Shown piece after piece: positions 12,536 through 23,492 of a DNA stretch of 64,000 bases; the stretch's first letter is position 1; every line of letters starts with the position of its first letter. The notes under the pieces are model-generated. The model did no database searches, was not told where the DNA came from, and saw only the letters and a program-made list of their open reading frames with translations. The stretch comes from Hansfordia pulvinata. Its lineage: Eukaryota; Ascomycota; Sordariomycetes; Xylariales. The position numbers and the translations under genes are program-made. The DNA is taken from contig BJKQ01000001.1 in assembly GCA_006538405.1 (NCBI GenBank), positions 4,030,001 to 4,094,000 on the forward strand, read 5' to 3'.

Positions 12536-13965
12536 CCCCAAAGACCCCAACGCGTCAAGAGACCCGCGAGGCCATGGGCCAATGCAACGTCCGTCTTTTC
12601 CAAGAACTGTCAGGCGAGCCTTGCCGAAGGGGGAACAAAAAAAAAAAGGTCAGCGCAAAAGGGGCCCAATGACATGCCAAGCGCACCATCACGCCGTAAA
12701 ATGCAGGTAGATTGCGTCTCGATGCGACGCACGCGAGGCGCAGCAGCGCAGTAGCGGTCGCTGCTACCACCAGACGCGCAGTCATGGATTGATTCTCTGC
12801 ACATCTCCCCTGATGCATGCATGCCCCCGCAGAGGCTCGGCCTTTTGGAATGCTCGAGATCAGGTCCGACAGCTCTCTCTCTCACTCACTCTCTCTCTCT
12901 CCGTCTCTCTTTTGCCCCTCTATCGTGAGCGCGTGATCTGACATAACGGTGCCTCTTGAACAGGCTTCGGTTCGCCGAATCCAGTTGCTCGTGAGACCGC
13001 CAGGTCAGGAGGGTGAGACTATCCCACCCCCCTTTGCCCTCCCTTTCGTCGTATACGAAGCGCACGGAGGCGTTCCTGCCAGCTTCCCTCCACCAAGCCC
13101 GTGTCTCAAGCAATGGCGGCCCAGGACCCAGCGTTAAAGACATTCGCGGGGCCATCCGACTCGAAACGTGTGCGCTGCTTTCCCCGAGAAGCTGAAGCTG
13201 TCGTCGTAACCACGTCGCGCTCCGGCTGCTCTGTCACAACTGGGAGATTTTCCTGGTCTGCATTTGCGAAGCGATGGTCAAGGTTGCCGGCTGTGAGCGC
13301 GACGGGCCGGCTTTTCGAATCGCAAACTCCTGCAGCATTGCCCAGTCGAGAAGTCCCGTTGAATGGCCTCGCCGAGACTAACCAAGCGACCTAACGTACG
13401 AGTACAGCCCGACTCTGTGATGGACAGTTGAAGTTATTCAGCATTCAAGTCCTCGAACGGCGACGAACAGTTGAGCGCAGCATCGGGGGAGGACAATGGC
13501 CTCTGCCAGCGAGATAAACCTGGCAATGCCGACCAATAGCTGTCATGCCTAGCAATTCAAGGTAAGCCGGCCATGGACAAAGGGCAGCCGTAGCCCGAGT
13601 TACGATGCCCGGCTCACAAGCACACAAGCGCCCAAGTGTATCCAGGTTAGAACTTGTACTCGGACATGTGGCCTTGATGCGTGAATTATTAAATACGTTA
13701 GTTAACCGTCAAACTGGAAGGCCTGATCGTTTGTCAAGCAGACCTCCCCCCTTCCCTAAACCACCTTTTGTGTACACAACCGGAGATGAACTCGCTTCAA
13801 GCAAACCGAGACGCCACCACCATTCCTGCGATCCGTTCCGCCAGTCTGGCACATTGAGAGATAGCGAAGAATGCATTCAAACAACGACACTTCCAATTGT
13901 GGCAGCGGCCATCGCTAGTTCCATCATGCCGGACATAAACCGTGAGTGAGATCCGCCTACTGTTC

Positions 13966-15620
13966 CTAGACGCGGTGCTTCTCGCTTTCTGCGGTTCATT
14001 GTGTTAGTGGGAGCTCTTGTGATGGGATTTGCGAGGGCTGGAAGGACGCTGGCTTCCCGGGGGCACGAACCTAGTCGGGAGTAGAGCATGTACAGAGCCA
14101 TTCTGTTGCATTCCTCGGTTCCGGTGATGGTGACCAGTCGCTCACTGCTGCTGTCCTGGGGCTCGTTGATCTTGATCACGCTGCCGGACATCTGGCGGAT
14201 CTCGTTGATCTTCTGGCCGCCTTTACCAATGATAGCGCCGACCATGTCGTTGGGAATGTAGATCTGCTGGGTGAGAGGAGCGCCGGCCACGCCGCCCTGC
14301 ATGGGCTGGCCCTGAGGACCACCGTGGGGCGCCGGCCCGGCAGCTGGGTGGCCTCCTTGGTGAGGCTGCATGTGAGGGGCAGCGACAGCGGCGGCAGCGC
14401 CGCCACCGTAGCCTCCGGCCGACTGCGGCGCGAAGTGCATGGGTGCGTTGGCATGAGGCTGCGGGGCCGCAGCGTGGGGAGGGTACTGTTGAGCGGCGTA
14501 AGGGTTGGGAGGCATCTGGTGCGACCTGGGGTCGGGACGGCGTCCGTAGTTCTCGCGCTGGCCAAAGTTGCCACCAGCCGGCTGCGGGCAGTATGGCACG
14601 ACCTGCATGCCGCCGGGGACGACACCAGCCGGACCACCACTGCGGGTCGCGTACGCAGACGCCGACGGGCCTCCGAAGCGCTCGTTCAGCTGCTCCAGCA
14701 GGGTGCTGCCCACGTAGTAGGTGGCGATGTGCACGGCGTCGGCGACACCCATGACAACAAGAGACCGTTCGCTGGACAGGGGCAGGCACGAGTCCGATGC
14801 GTTCAGGCGAGCACCAGAGGCTTCCTGAATCTCGCGGATGCGCACGCCACCCTTGCCAATGATGGATCCGATCAGGACATGGGGAATCAGAAGGCGAAGA
14901 GGGTAGGTCTTGGAGTGAGCGCTGGAGGGCTCAGTCAGGGGCTCGTTGTTCAGCGTGCGGATGATAAGACCGAATGCCTGAAGGGAGCCAGTTAGCTATA
15001 CAGCCCAGACCATACGAAAGCATCGCCGTCTGCACATTGGATGCGAGCGACGATGGAGGGAGGGCACGTACCTTGGCAGCAGCATCCACAACACCGCTTA
15101 CGGTCAGAATGCGCTCCACAGCGCCCTTCTGGTAGTCGCTGACGGTGCACTTGGCACCAGACTGCTTGCGAATGTTGGAGACGTTCTCGCCAGCCTTGCC
15201 GATAATCGTGGCTGCCTCCGGGCTAGAAATGACAGCTCGGATGTGGATCCAAGCTGTCTCGTCAGCGGCCGCAGCAGGCTCAGTAACGGGGACAGCTGCC
15301 GTGCTGGACGCGGCGGCTCCTTCCACCGGCTTTCCTTCGACATCTGTCACTAGGGTGTCGCCTTGAGCATCGGTGCCCTCGGCCTTGTCGTCACCGGTGG
15401 CCTCGTCGGAGTGGCCATTGGTCTCGGCGGCAGCCGGAACGCTGTCGCCGTTGCTCTCGGGAATCTCAGCAGCAGGCTCTTCTTCCTCGTCGTCGTTGCT
15501 GTTGACCTTGTCGAGCGCGGGGCGCTTGGCGTCGGGCTGGTCGTTGCCGCGCGAAGGAGAAGAAGACTCCTCAAGAGGGCGCTTGGCCGGGTTGGTGGGT
15601 TGCGTTGGCGAAGCAGACAT
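13966..15620 (-). CDS. Three-KH-domain RNA-binding protein (Rnc1/Pbp2/Hek2-like)
   Basis: Poly(C)-binding-type protein expected to bind mRNAs in cytoplasm or nucleus and affect their stability or localisation. Exons are 15620-15072, 14977-14071 and 13988-13966, with introns of 94 and 82 bp. The last exon is only 23 nt and supplies the conserved C-terminus RLESEKHR; reading through the second intron instead gives an unrelated tail. Domains in the 492-residue product: an acidic, Ser/Pro-rich N-terminal region with a KRP motif; KH1 at about 122-198 (GKAG loop); KH2 at about 207-280 (GKGG); a Gln/Pro/Gly/Ala-rich linker with NPYAAQQYPP; and KH3 at about 415-485 (GKGG). Known relatives are S. pombe Rnc1 and yeast Pbp2/Hek2. 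The assignment to one of these by function is inference. Confidence 0.92.
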
Positions 15621-18252
15621 TGTGAATGCGGTTGTGTTGGTGATGCGCTTTGAGCGATGGGGGCGTCGACTGATGCGAGCACTGGCGGTCGAGAATCGAT
15701 CGGAGTAGAATATAAGTTTTTCTTTCTTTCTTGTACGGAATTCTATCTACACCATGTAGGTTTCCAAAGGAAAACGGGCAGGTGTAGTGACTCGGGAGGC
15801 GCAGCTGGGATGGCAGTCTCTGGGGCTGAGAAGGTCGGGATGATCGGTGCTTGTGAAGGGCGTCTCCTTGAGGACGGGTCGGATTGGCTGGAGGTGAACT
15901 GACGGACCGAGGTGGTGGTGGTGGTGATGGTGAGGAGAATAGCTTGGGCTCGTGCTGGAAAGATCCGCTGGTGGATCCTTGTGCTATGAGAGGATGATGG
16001 GACGATCGCGGTAGCTGACGCGACGCGTGACTAGCAGGGCAGGAAGAGGTGACGAGCAGAGCAGAGTAGAGCAGGCTGAGGCGGGCAGCGGGTCGGGCAG
16101 GCTGCAGAGGCGGGCGGACAGTGTGGTGTAGTGAGAGTGCAGCGTGTGGGTTTTGAGTGTTGGTGATGCGGGAGAGGTGTCGGACCCGGAGTAATCAACC
16201 AGTGGATCGATCAAGCAGCCAGAAAGGATGGAGACGGGAGGAGATGGTGGTGGTGAGAGAGACGAGAGAAGAGGGCCTGGCTGTGGAGGTGGATGATGAA
16301 AGGATGGATGAATGAGTCGAACGGATAACGGCAGATTTCCAAGTTGAAGCGCGCACTGTTCTCAATCAAACCTTTGCTCGGGCGCCGAAGGAGGACGGAG
16401 ACCGCTGGCGGCAAGGTGCAGAAGGGCGAACGACGAGGGCGCCTGAGAAATGCTGAATGCTGCACGAGGCCACCCGACGCAGAGGTTGGCTGGCGCTGGT
16501 GCTGGCAAAGCTGGCACGGTCAAGCAAGGTCTTGGCCCTGTCGGTGATGCTTCTTGGTCTTCTTCGTCAGCCTCTGTATCCAGTCGCAGCAGCGTCCAGT
16601 CCAGTCGATCCTATCGGTCCACAAAAGCCGGGGATTCGGGTCGAGTCGAGTCGCGCGGAACTATGGTCCAGATGGCAGCCGCAGAAACGAGGTCGGCGGG
16701 CTGGCGATGGGGATGGGGATGGGTCGGGTTCGTGAAGGCGGTGATGGGATGGGCGGAAGGGGGAGGAGGAAAAGTTGGAGGGCGGCAGACGGCAGCAGAG
16801 GCTGTACAGTCGGTAGCAGTAGCAGTCTCGTAGCACCTGCGGCAGGCGCGAGTGCGTTAGACTGGATGTACTGGACTGGACTCATTAGCCCGTGGACCTG
16901 GGGGCGGCGCATGTCTGATACATCTACCTGACCTGCCAGCACTGTCCATCAATCTCCAGGAGCAGACTAGCGCGGTACTGAACCCGGGCTTGGACCGACG
17001 GTCTGGCCAATGGCAGTCCGCTCTGCTTGTCACTGTACCTTGCTTCTGGGGAGAGGTAGCTGGCCCGAAGCCTTGGAAGAGATGAGAGCTACCCACGCTA
17101 GGTACCTTACCCAGCCGTCAGCCCAGATCGCATTCATGGATAGGTACGAGCCGATACGCGTAGGCGGTCTCTCCAGAAGTCGCCAGCTCGTCCGGATGTG
17201 TTTATCTATTATCTTTGGATGAGTATCTAAGGTACATGTATCCATGAATGCAGCCATCAAAGGCACAACGCGACCGAGTTTGCGGTGTTGAGATCCCAGC
17301 CACTGCTGCTCTGAGCTTGCAGCCCGTCGAGAGAGGCGGGGAACAGGGATCGCAAGATGGGAATCTCATCGCGGGTGGCTGATTGCCATGCACTCGTACT
17401 CGGTACCTCGTCCCCTACCGGAGCAAATGGCCCTGATGGCGGACGCATTCGTGGCTGCCAGCCGGTTCGCCGCATGGATCATGTGGCATCCAATGGAATT
17501 TACGGTGGCAGAGACCCGTTTGCCAGACGGGTTCGAGGGTGCTGCAACCTGTCAGAAACACCTGGAACGGTCAGATGCCAGCTGGAGATCAGACACCTCT
17601 TGATCCGTTTGAACTGGCAGGAAAGTCTCTCCCTAATGATGTTCCGGTTCTGTCGCACCTGAGGCGTCATCTGGAACATTACCAGGTAACTTCAACTGGG
17701 GGCTCATTTCGTGGCCGTGGCCGTGGTGGTTTGGCGCCTGCATCCCGGGCGCATCCCTTCGAACCCTGGCTTCAGGCCTTTCGCACGCCAGAATCACCAC
17801 TTGCAGTCAGTCTGCTGCCGCTACAACAAAGTCAGAACCAGGAGCTGCAGATGCGAACATTGTGCTTTGTACATGGACACACTGACCGGACAGCGTCGGA
17901 ATGGGAAGGGTTAAAGCGGAAGGGTGGCAGTTGGGTCATGGACCGTGGAACGGTATCACTGCCCCCAGTAACCAACCCCGCGAAACGGACCCTTGAATTC
18001 CCACACTGTTCTGGGTTTACGGCCGCCGATCCGCACCAACTCTCGTGACTGTGACTGCCAGCGCCAACGCCACGCACCTCCACGCACCGAGGAAGAGAGT
18101 CAAGGAAGATCCACGCCGCACCCAACCTGCGGGCCGCATTTTCCACGACCCGGGACTCGCTGCGAGCGCTGCAACACCCCAACTCCGCAACGACGGCAAC
18201 GCTCCTTCTGCCTGGCCTTGGTCCCACGGCCCGCCCCTACAACCGCTCCGCG
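15621..18252. other. Intergenic region between divergent genes (KH protein and kinetochore-like protein)
   Basis: Shared upstream region of two genes transcribed away from each other. No further gene recognised. Seen: CT/TC-rich and GGT-rich tracts near 15720 and 15910-15930, AGGTACCT at 17100-17107 and ACTCGTA at 17392-17398. Confidence 0.5.
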
Positions 18253-19497
18253 ATGGCGTCCCAGACGCGACGCGCCCCCAACGACGACGCGGACGCGGCC
18301 CTCCACGCGAGGAACCTCGACCAGACCCTGCGTGAGCTCCAGCAGAGAGTCAAGGAGCACGAGGATGCGCTCGCCAAGGTAAGACGAAGCCAGGCCGCTT
18401 TTCTTTCCCTACATCTTATCTCTTCATCCCCCCTCGCCGCTCCCCTGCCGCTCGCCACGCCCGTGTCCTCCTTGTTTGAAATGCGCCCATCACTAACTGA
18501 CTTCGTCCCGTCCCCCTCCTCCCAATCACAGCTCAAGGCCTCTTCGGCGGCGCGCAACCGCCAGGCACCCACGTCCCCCGCCGCGTCGCTGGAGATCATG
18601 ACGGCGGCGTACGACCAGCTGGCGGCGCAGACGCCCTTCCTCCCGTTCCCGGACTCGGTGCTGCCGGCCCTGGTGGCCCTGCGCCGCTCGCACGCCGCCG
18701 CCGAGTCCGCGCGCGCGCACCTGGCGGAGGAGGAGGAGCAGCAGAAGCAGAGGGTGTCGGTCAACGGCGGCGGGGCATCATCGTCATCGGCGCTCCGCCG
18801 CGCCGAGCGCGCGTCGCTGGCCGACCAGGAGGCGCTGAACGCGAGCCTGCGGAGGCGGGCGGAGGCGCTGCGCGAGGGGCTCGAGAGCGGGGCTGGGAAC
18901 GGAGGGAGGAAGAAGAAGAGCGAGGGGGAGCGGCGGCGGGAGCGGGCGGCGGAGGCGCGGGCGCGCAAGCGGCGCCTCGACGGGGAGACGTCGCGGCTCG
19001 TGCGGGCGCTGCGCGGGTTCATCGAGGAGCGGCTGGCGCCGCTGCTGGCGGCCGAGGGTCTCGGCGGCCCCGTCGTCGGAGACCTGATGGACGTGGACGC
19101 GGGGGACCTGGCCGCCGGGTTCGGTGCGCAGGGGAGGCCCAGGAAGAGGAAGCAGTCGGACCAGCAGCAGCAGCAGCTCGACGGGGGGGTACGGCAGCGC
19201 CGGATCGACGAGATCTGGGGGCCGTCGGCGGCGGCGGGGTCTGGGGAGGGAGGAGGCGGGGAGGAGAACAGCGACCGAGACGAGACGGCGGCGGCGGCGG
19301 CCGAGATGCGCGAGCTGACGGAGGACCTGCTCAACGCCCTCGCGCAGTCGCAGGGCGACAACTCGGCGGCGTACGTGCGGCTCCCGCGGGAGACGGCGGC
19401 GGCGAGGTTCCTGGTCAGGGCGAACGTGGCGCAGTTCCACCCGCGCGACGCGACGCAGCTGCGCATGATTGACTTTGGCAAGGAGCTGGACGATTGA
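18253..19497 (+). CDS. Probable kinetochore subunit, CENP-K/Sim4-like coiled-coil protein
   Basis: Exon 1 is 18253-18378, intron 18379-18531 (GTAAGA donor, CTAAC branch point, CACAG acceptor), exon 2 18532-19497; product 363 residues. The N-terminal segment (HARNLDQTLRELQQRVKEHE) and the centre (ADQEALNASLRRRAEALREG and a Lys/Arg/Glu-rich stretch) are predicted coiled coil. The last 35 residues (RFLVRANVAQFHPRDATQLR, then a short acidic end) resemble the C-terminal signature of CENP-K, an inner-kinetochore (CCAN) protein. The family call rests mainly on that C-terminus and overall architecture, so other CCAN coiled-coil subunits such as Fta4/Nkp1 remain possible. The intron is a multiple of three with no in-frame stop, so a retained-intron product would add 51 residues. 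The coding DNA is exceptionally GC-rich, with poly-Ala and poly-Gln stretches. Confidence 0.5.
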   Translation: MASQTRRAPNDDADAALHARNLDQTLRELQQRVKEHEDALAKVRRSQAAFLSLHLISSSPLAAPLPLATPVSSLFEMRPSLTDFVPSPSSQSQLKASSAARNRQAPTSPAASLEIMTAAYDQLAAQTPFLPFPDSVLPALVALRRSHAAAESARAHLAEEEEQQKQRVSVNGGGASSSSALRRAERASLADQEALNASLRRRAEALREGLESGAGNGGRKKKSEGERRRERAAEARARKRRLDGETSRLVRALRGFIEERLAPLLAAEGLGGPVVGDLMDVDAGDLAAGFGAQGRPRKRKQSDQQQQQLDGGVRQRRIDEIWGPSAAAGSGEGGGGEENSDRDETAAAAAEMRELTEDLLNALAQSQGDNSAAYVRLPRETAAARFLVRANVAQFHPRDATQLRMIDFGKELDD

Positions 19498-20044
19498 GGG
19501 TGGAAAGAGGGGCCGGGCGGGCGGGCGGCTTGGTTCGGGATCCGCAAGCAACACGCCGAGAAAGAGATCAGCAAACCAGGAGGGGGCCTGCTTGCTCCTA
19601 AGTTTATTGATCATGCTCTCATAAGCAGTCAACACAGACGGGCTGATGTCATGTCAGGGCTGGAAAAGTATATCTTTATTGCTATTTGGGAGCTACACGT
19701 GTGTGCACCATGCCTGTCCCAGCAGCAGAGAAGCGAATCTCCTACCCCCATCCCCTATCCGCTACAAAACCCCGGTGTTATCAAAAGACAAGTTGGTCGC
19801 TGTGCTTTTCAAGCGGTCACGAGCAAGGGAGAAGAAAGAAAGGTCTGACAACGACAATAAAGCCCATGAGGGTTCTTTTCTGTTCTTTGAGGAGAGGAGG
19901 AAGAAGAAGAAGAAGATAGGGTTCAAAAAGAAGAATGATCGAACTGCCGACCACCACCCCCTCAAATCACCCTGAAATAAATGAATAAATAAAAAAACCC
20001 CCAAAAAAATCTCCCCTTCGACACCGAGCCGAATGGCTCTTCTC
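19498..20044. other. Convergent 3' intergenic region
   Basis: Separates the 3' ends of the kinetochore-like gene (+) and the peroxygenase (-). It is more AT-rich than its surroundings, with A-rich tracts (19890-20010) suited to 3' ends. No gene seen. Confidence 0.5.
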
Positions 20045-21781
20045 TCAGTAAGACCCCCAGGCGCCGGGGTACTTCTTGAACAGGTTCTGGTCGTACTCCT
20101 TGAGCTCGGGGCAGTCGAGCTGGGCGAGGACGCGGCCGGCGGCGTCGGCGACCTTGCCGAGGGCGGCGCGGGTGGCGGCGCGGCCGAGGACGCCGCCCTT
20201 GAGCAGGTCCGGGTACCCCTCGCTGGCGGCCTGGAAGGCGAGGCAGACGGCGTTGTCGCCCTCGAGCAGGGTGGACGCGCTGTAGGCGCCGCCGGTCAGG
20301 TCCGAGGGGGACAGGCCGACGAAGGAGTCCGGGGTGCCCGTGTTGCCACCGAAGGTGAGCAGGGCCGGGTACTTGGCGAAGTAGCCCACGGACTCGACGG
20401 CGAACTCGGGGATGGTGAAGTCTGTGGGGCGCTTGTAGAACTGGTTTTCGTGCGTGTGTATGTGTTAGTCAGGTAGTCTGTGGTCCCTCCCCCCTTTCCC
20501 CTTTTCTCTCTATGCTCGAGTAAAAGGAGAGAAAAAGGGGGGAAGGGAGGGGGGGAAAAATCTCTTTTCACATCGACAAGCCAACTTGTGTTCTGCGGAG
20601 GGAGGCAACTTACGTTCTCGGGGATGCGCTCGTGGCCCGACTTGTAGGTGTAGCTGCCGGGCTCGCCGTCGATGCCGAGGAACATGGCGTAGTTCTCGCG
20701 GCTGAGGTAGCCCTCGGTGGCGCCCTCGGACCAGTTGCCGTAGAAGCGGAAGGTGAAGATGTAGGTGGCGGGCTCGAGGGCCAGCTTGGTGTAAGGGCCT
20801 TGCCAGAAGTAGGGGTTGTGCTTGACGGACTCGTGGAACTTCTCCAGGCGGAAGGGCTGCAGCACGGTGGCGTCGACGCCGTGGGGACCCAGGGGCTTGG
20901 CCACGATGGCCTCGAACCGGCTCATGTTGACGTCCCAGACGTTGTGGCTCGGGCTGTGTGTGGTGGTGGTGGTGTTCAGCTTTCTTTCTTTCTTTTCCTC
21001 ATTCAGGTATATTACAGGCACACGGGTAAAGGCAGGAGGGCCCTCCGGTCTGGTGGTGCCGGGGGAAGGGCAGATTCAGGTTCAATACTCACTTGTCGTC
21101 GGCGTACATGTCGGAGCGGGTGGGCGACAGGTCGCACTCAAAGTTGTTGTGGGAGTGGCTGAGGCCGCGGGGCTCGCCGAAGAGGCCGATGGTGCTCAGC
21201 AGGCCGCTGGCCCGGGGCTTGCCGCCGATGGAGAACTTGGTCAGGTCGCCGGAGAAGACGGCCGAGTAGACGCTGAGGTAGAAGGCGAGGGTGAAGTCCA
21301 TGCCGAACACCTTCTGCGAGGCCTTGGCCACGGCGAGCGGCACGTCGACGCCGGTCCGCGAGATGTAGCCGTGGTTGGCCATGGCGTTGAGGCCGGGGCA
21401 GGGGCCTCGGAGATCCCCAGGGCCCGGGGCTTGCTACATTGTCCAGACAGTCAGTCTTGACATGCTGCCGGAGATATACAGATATGTAGAGAGGGAGATA
21501 GGGGCTGCTCATGCTGGCATGGCAAAGCAGGGCAGGACAGGGCAGGACAGACTCACCCATTTGTGGTCGCCGTGGACATCGACGAGCTCGGGCTTGCCGA
21601 CGAGGCCCCTGTTCTGGAGGGCGACGTCGGCGGCCAGCTTCGAGTCGGCGTCGAGCTGGTCGAGGGCTCGCTTGACGTGCCGCAGCGCGACGTCGTTATC
21701 CAGGCCGCCGTCGAGCATGGACGGGAAGGCGAAGGCCTGCAGGGGAAGCAGGGCGGCGCCCAGGAAAGGGACGACTCTCAT
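20045..21781 (-). CDS. Secreted heme-thiolate peroxygenase / chloroperoxidase-like enzyme (UPO family)
   Basis: Predicted extracellular enzyme using hydrogen peroxide to oxygenate or halogenate organic substrates; the natural substrate cannot be told. Exons are 21781-21557, 21433-21093, 20953-20614 and 20440-20045, with three introns carrying GTGAGT or GTAAGT donors; product 433 residues. A signal peptide (MRVVPFLGAALLPLQAFA) starts it. The proximal heme motif is RGPCPGLNAMANHGYI, with Cys87 as the expected thiolate ligand. The distal acid motif reads FECDLSPTRSD, with Glu174 and Asp176 in the place of the EGD/EHD of relatives; the middle residue is Cys here. The downstream half with NVWDVNMSRFEAIV and ATYIFTFRFYGNWSEG is typical of the long, peroxisomal-oxygenase-like branch of the family. 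The promoter carries two perfect 14-bp palindromes. No linked biosynthetic genes are visible. Confidence 0.85.
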
Positions 21782-21820
21782 GATGGGCGAAAGGGGGCGG
21801 GGGGGCAGAGCTTGTGTGGC

Positions 21821-21853
<33 letters not shown>

Positions 21854-21942
21854 GGTGCGTGTCTCTGGTCTGTCGTGGACGTTGGCGTTGACGACGTTGG
21901 ACGTTGGCGTTGACGCTGATGTTGACGTGGTTGCCAGACGCC

Positions 21943-22146
21943 TACGAGTAGGTACCTACCCGTGATATAATACACTGCACCGCTCTCACTCGTACGAGTG
22001 GCCGCCGGCCGGGACGATAGGGCCTTATATCATCTTACGAGTAGACCACATTTGGTTAACATCCTTTCTTTCCCCGTACTCTTTCTTCAGGGGAGGCTGT
22101 GTCCGCCTCTCTCTCTCGCTACGAGGACTCATCACTCGTACGAGTG
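21943..22146. promoter_or_regulatory. Palindromic motif cluster upstream of the peroxygenase
   Basis: Seen: TACGAGTA at 21943-21950 directly joined to AGGTACCT at 21950-21957, the perfect palindrome CACTCGTACGAGTG at 21987-22000 and again at 22133-22146, and TACGAGTA at 22036-22043. These lie about 160-365 bp before the start codon at 21781. The dyad symmetry fits a dimeric DNA-binding protein, but no known factor is matched; regulatory function is inference. Confidence 0.4.
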
Positions 22147-22455
22147 AGTGATGAGTCTCCATAGTCCGTGTCCTCTCTGCCGCGGCATAACGAACGCAAC
22201 ATGACGCGAGAAAGGGGGGAAGACACCACGCGGGTTACCGACCGCACCTGCAGAAGACGCCAACGGACGCAGGTACCGGGGAGAGTACTCCTCTCTGGCT
22301 CTCATCAGTCTCTTTGTCTCTTTGTATCTCTTTCCTCTCTTCGCTCTGTCTTTCCCCTCTCTCTACTCTCAGGTACTTGTTTCTTGTTCTTCATCAGGCG
22401 TTCGGAGCCGGCACCTCGCTTGCGGGAGCCCGGCTGCTCTCTCTCCCTCACCCCC

Positions 22456-22498
<43 letters not shown>

Positions 22499-22574
22499 CT
22501 AATAAAGCACGACCGCTGCGCGTGCGGCTGCAGCAGCGCCCCAGCAAATGGCGGGAGTTGTTTGGTCAGCCAAA

Positions 22575-22627
22575 GACTCTAACCGACTCTAGGGACTCTA
22601 AGGGGACTCTAAGGGGACTCTAAGAGA
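22575..22627 (+). repeat. GACTCTAA tandem repeat
   Basis: Five imperfect copies of a unit around GACTCTAAGGG or GACTCTAACC. Short and non-coding. Confidence 0.75.
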
Positions 22628-23454
22628 CTTGGCCTCGCAGCGCTATGCTGCAACGGGAGCGCACGTCCTCGCGGGCCCCTCCTTTTTTTGTTCCCCCGGG
22701 GCATCACAGTGCGGCAAATTATGGGGCTCATCTGCCTTTGCTCTGCTCTGTTCTGCTCTGCTCTGCTCTGCTCTACGAGTACTCGTCTCGTAGCACCCAC
22801 GGCACCCTAACGCCCTGGAAAGAGCCTGCGAGTCTTTATCTACGACCACGCGTATACTGTATCTGCTACTCTACACCACGAGGGCCCTGACCGAGCCGCA
22901 ACTGCTAACTTGCAAAGCTCCTAGCCGCAGCCGACATGTGGAGATCAACGTCTGAGCGCGGGGAAAAAGACGGCCTTCTCGATGGTCCCCCCCTCCCCCC
23001 GGAACAGACACCCGCGCACGATGGAACCGAGATCGCCCACGGCACCAGCAGTATCCGTCGGGGATGGAACTGGTGCAAAGAGAAGAAGACGGGGAACTCG
23101 GCCGAACAAGATCCGCCGCCTTCTTCTTGCCTCCAAGCCCCCCTTCCCTTCCGGAGCAAACGGCCCAGTGGAAGCGATGAAAGGCAACGTCACTCGTACG
23201 AGAGATGAGTTACTTCCTAATAAGTTTTGGATCGACGGTTTTTGCGAGTACGCGTATCGTAGAATGATACGCAGATCATAGCGGAGGCTGAGGGCTTGCA
23301 CCCCGGGTGCGAGAGAGCTCCGTTCCCACGCCTGACCCACGGATTCTAGAACTCTCTCCTGACCGGTGGGTGGGTGCGTCTGTGCAGCTTCTTCACGTCA
23401 TGTCGGATCCGAGTGCATAACAGAGTAGTACGGGTACACGATGCCATGCAAGAT

Positions 23455-23455
<1 letters not shown>

Positions 23456-23491
<36 letters not shown>
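23456..23491 (+). repeat. (CAG)12 trinucleotide repeat
   Basis: Twelve uninterrupted CAG units outside any supported gene. An open frame would translate it as poly-Gln, but the flanking sequence gives no protein support. Confidence 0.9.

Positions 23492-23492
<1 letters not shown>

Larger units (their letters stand above)
6976..13965. other. 7-kb gene-free region
   Basis: I see no credible gene: all open frames are GC-driven, overlap on both strands and lack recognisable domains or splice-linked continuity. It contains ten TACGAGTA/TACTCGTA copies between 8261 and 13404, AGGTACCT at 9648 and 10455, AGGT/TACC arrays (10450-10488, 12096-12124), a G20 run (9861-9880), a C16 run (11887-11902), an ACGC repeat near 11703-11730 and a TG repeat at 12490-12525. 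The left end (6976 to about 7400) is the promoter of the GPI protein; the right end is the 3' flank of the KH gene. Lineage-specific or non-coding genes could be missed. Confidence 0.5.

Noticed and set aside
20045..21781. Secondary-metabolite cluster around the peroxygenase
   Set aside because: No synthase, P450, transporter or cluster regulator lies nearby; neighbours are housekeeping genes or a receptor.
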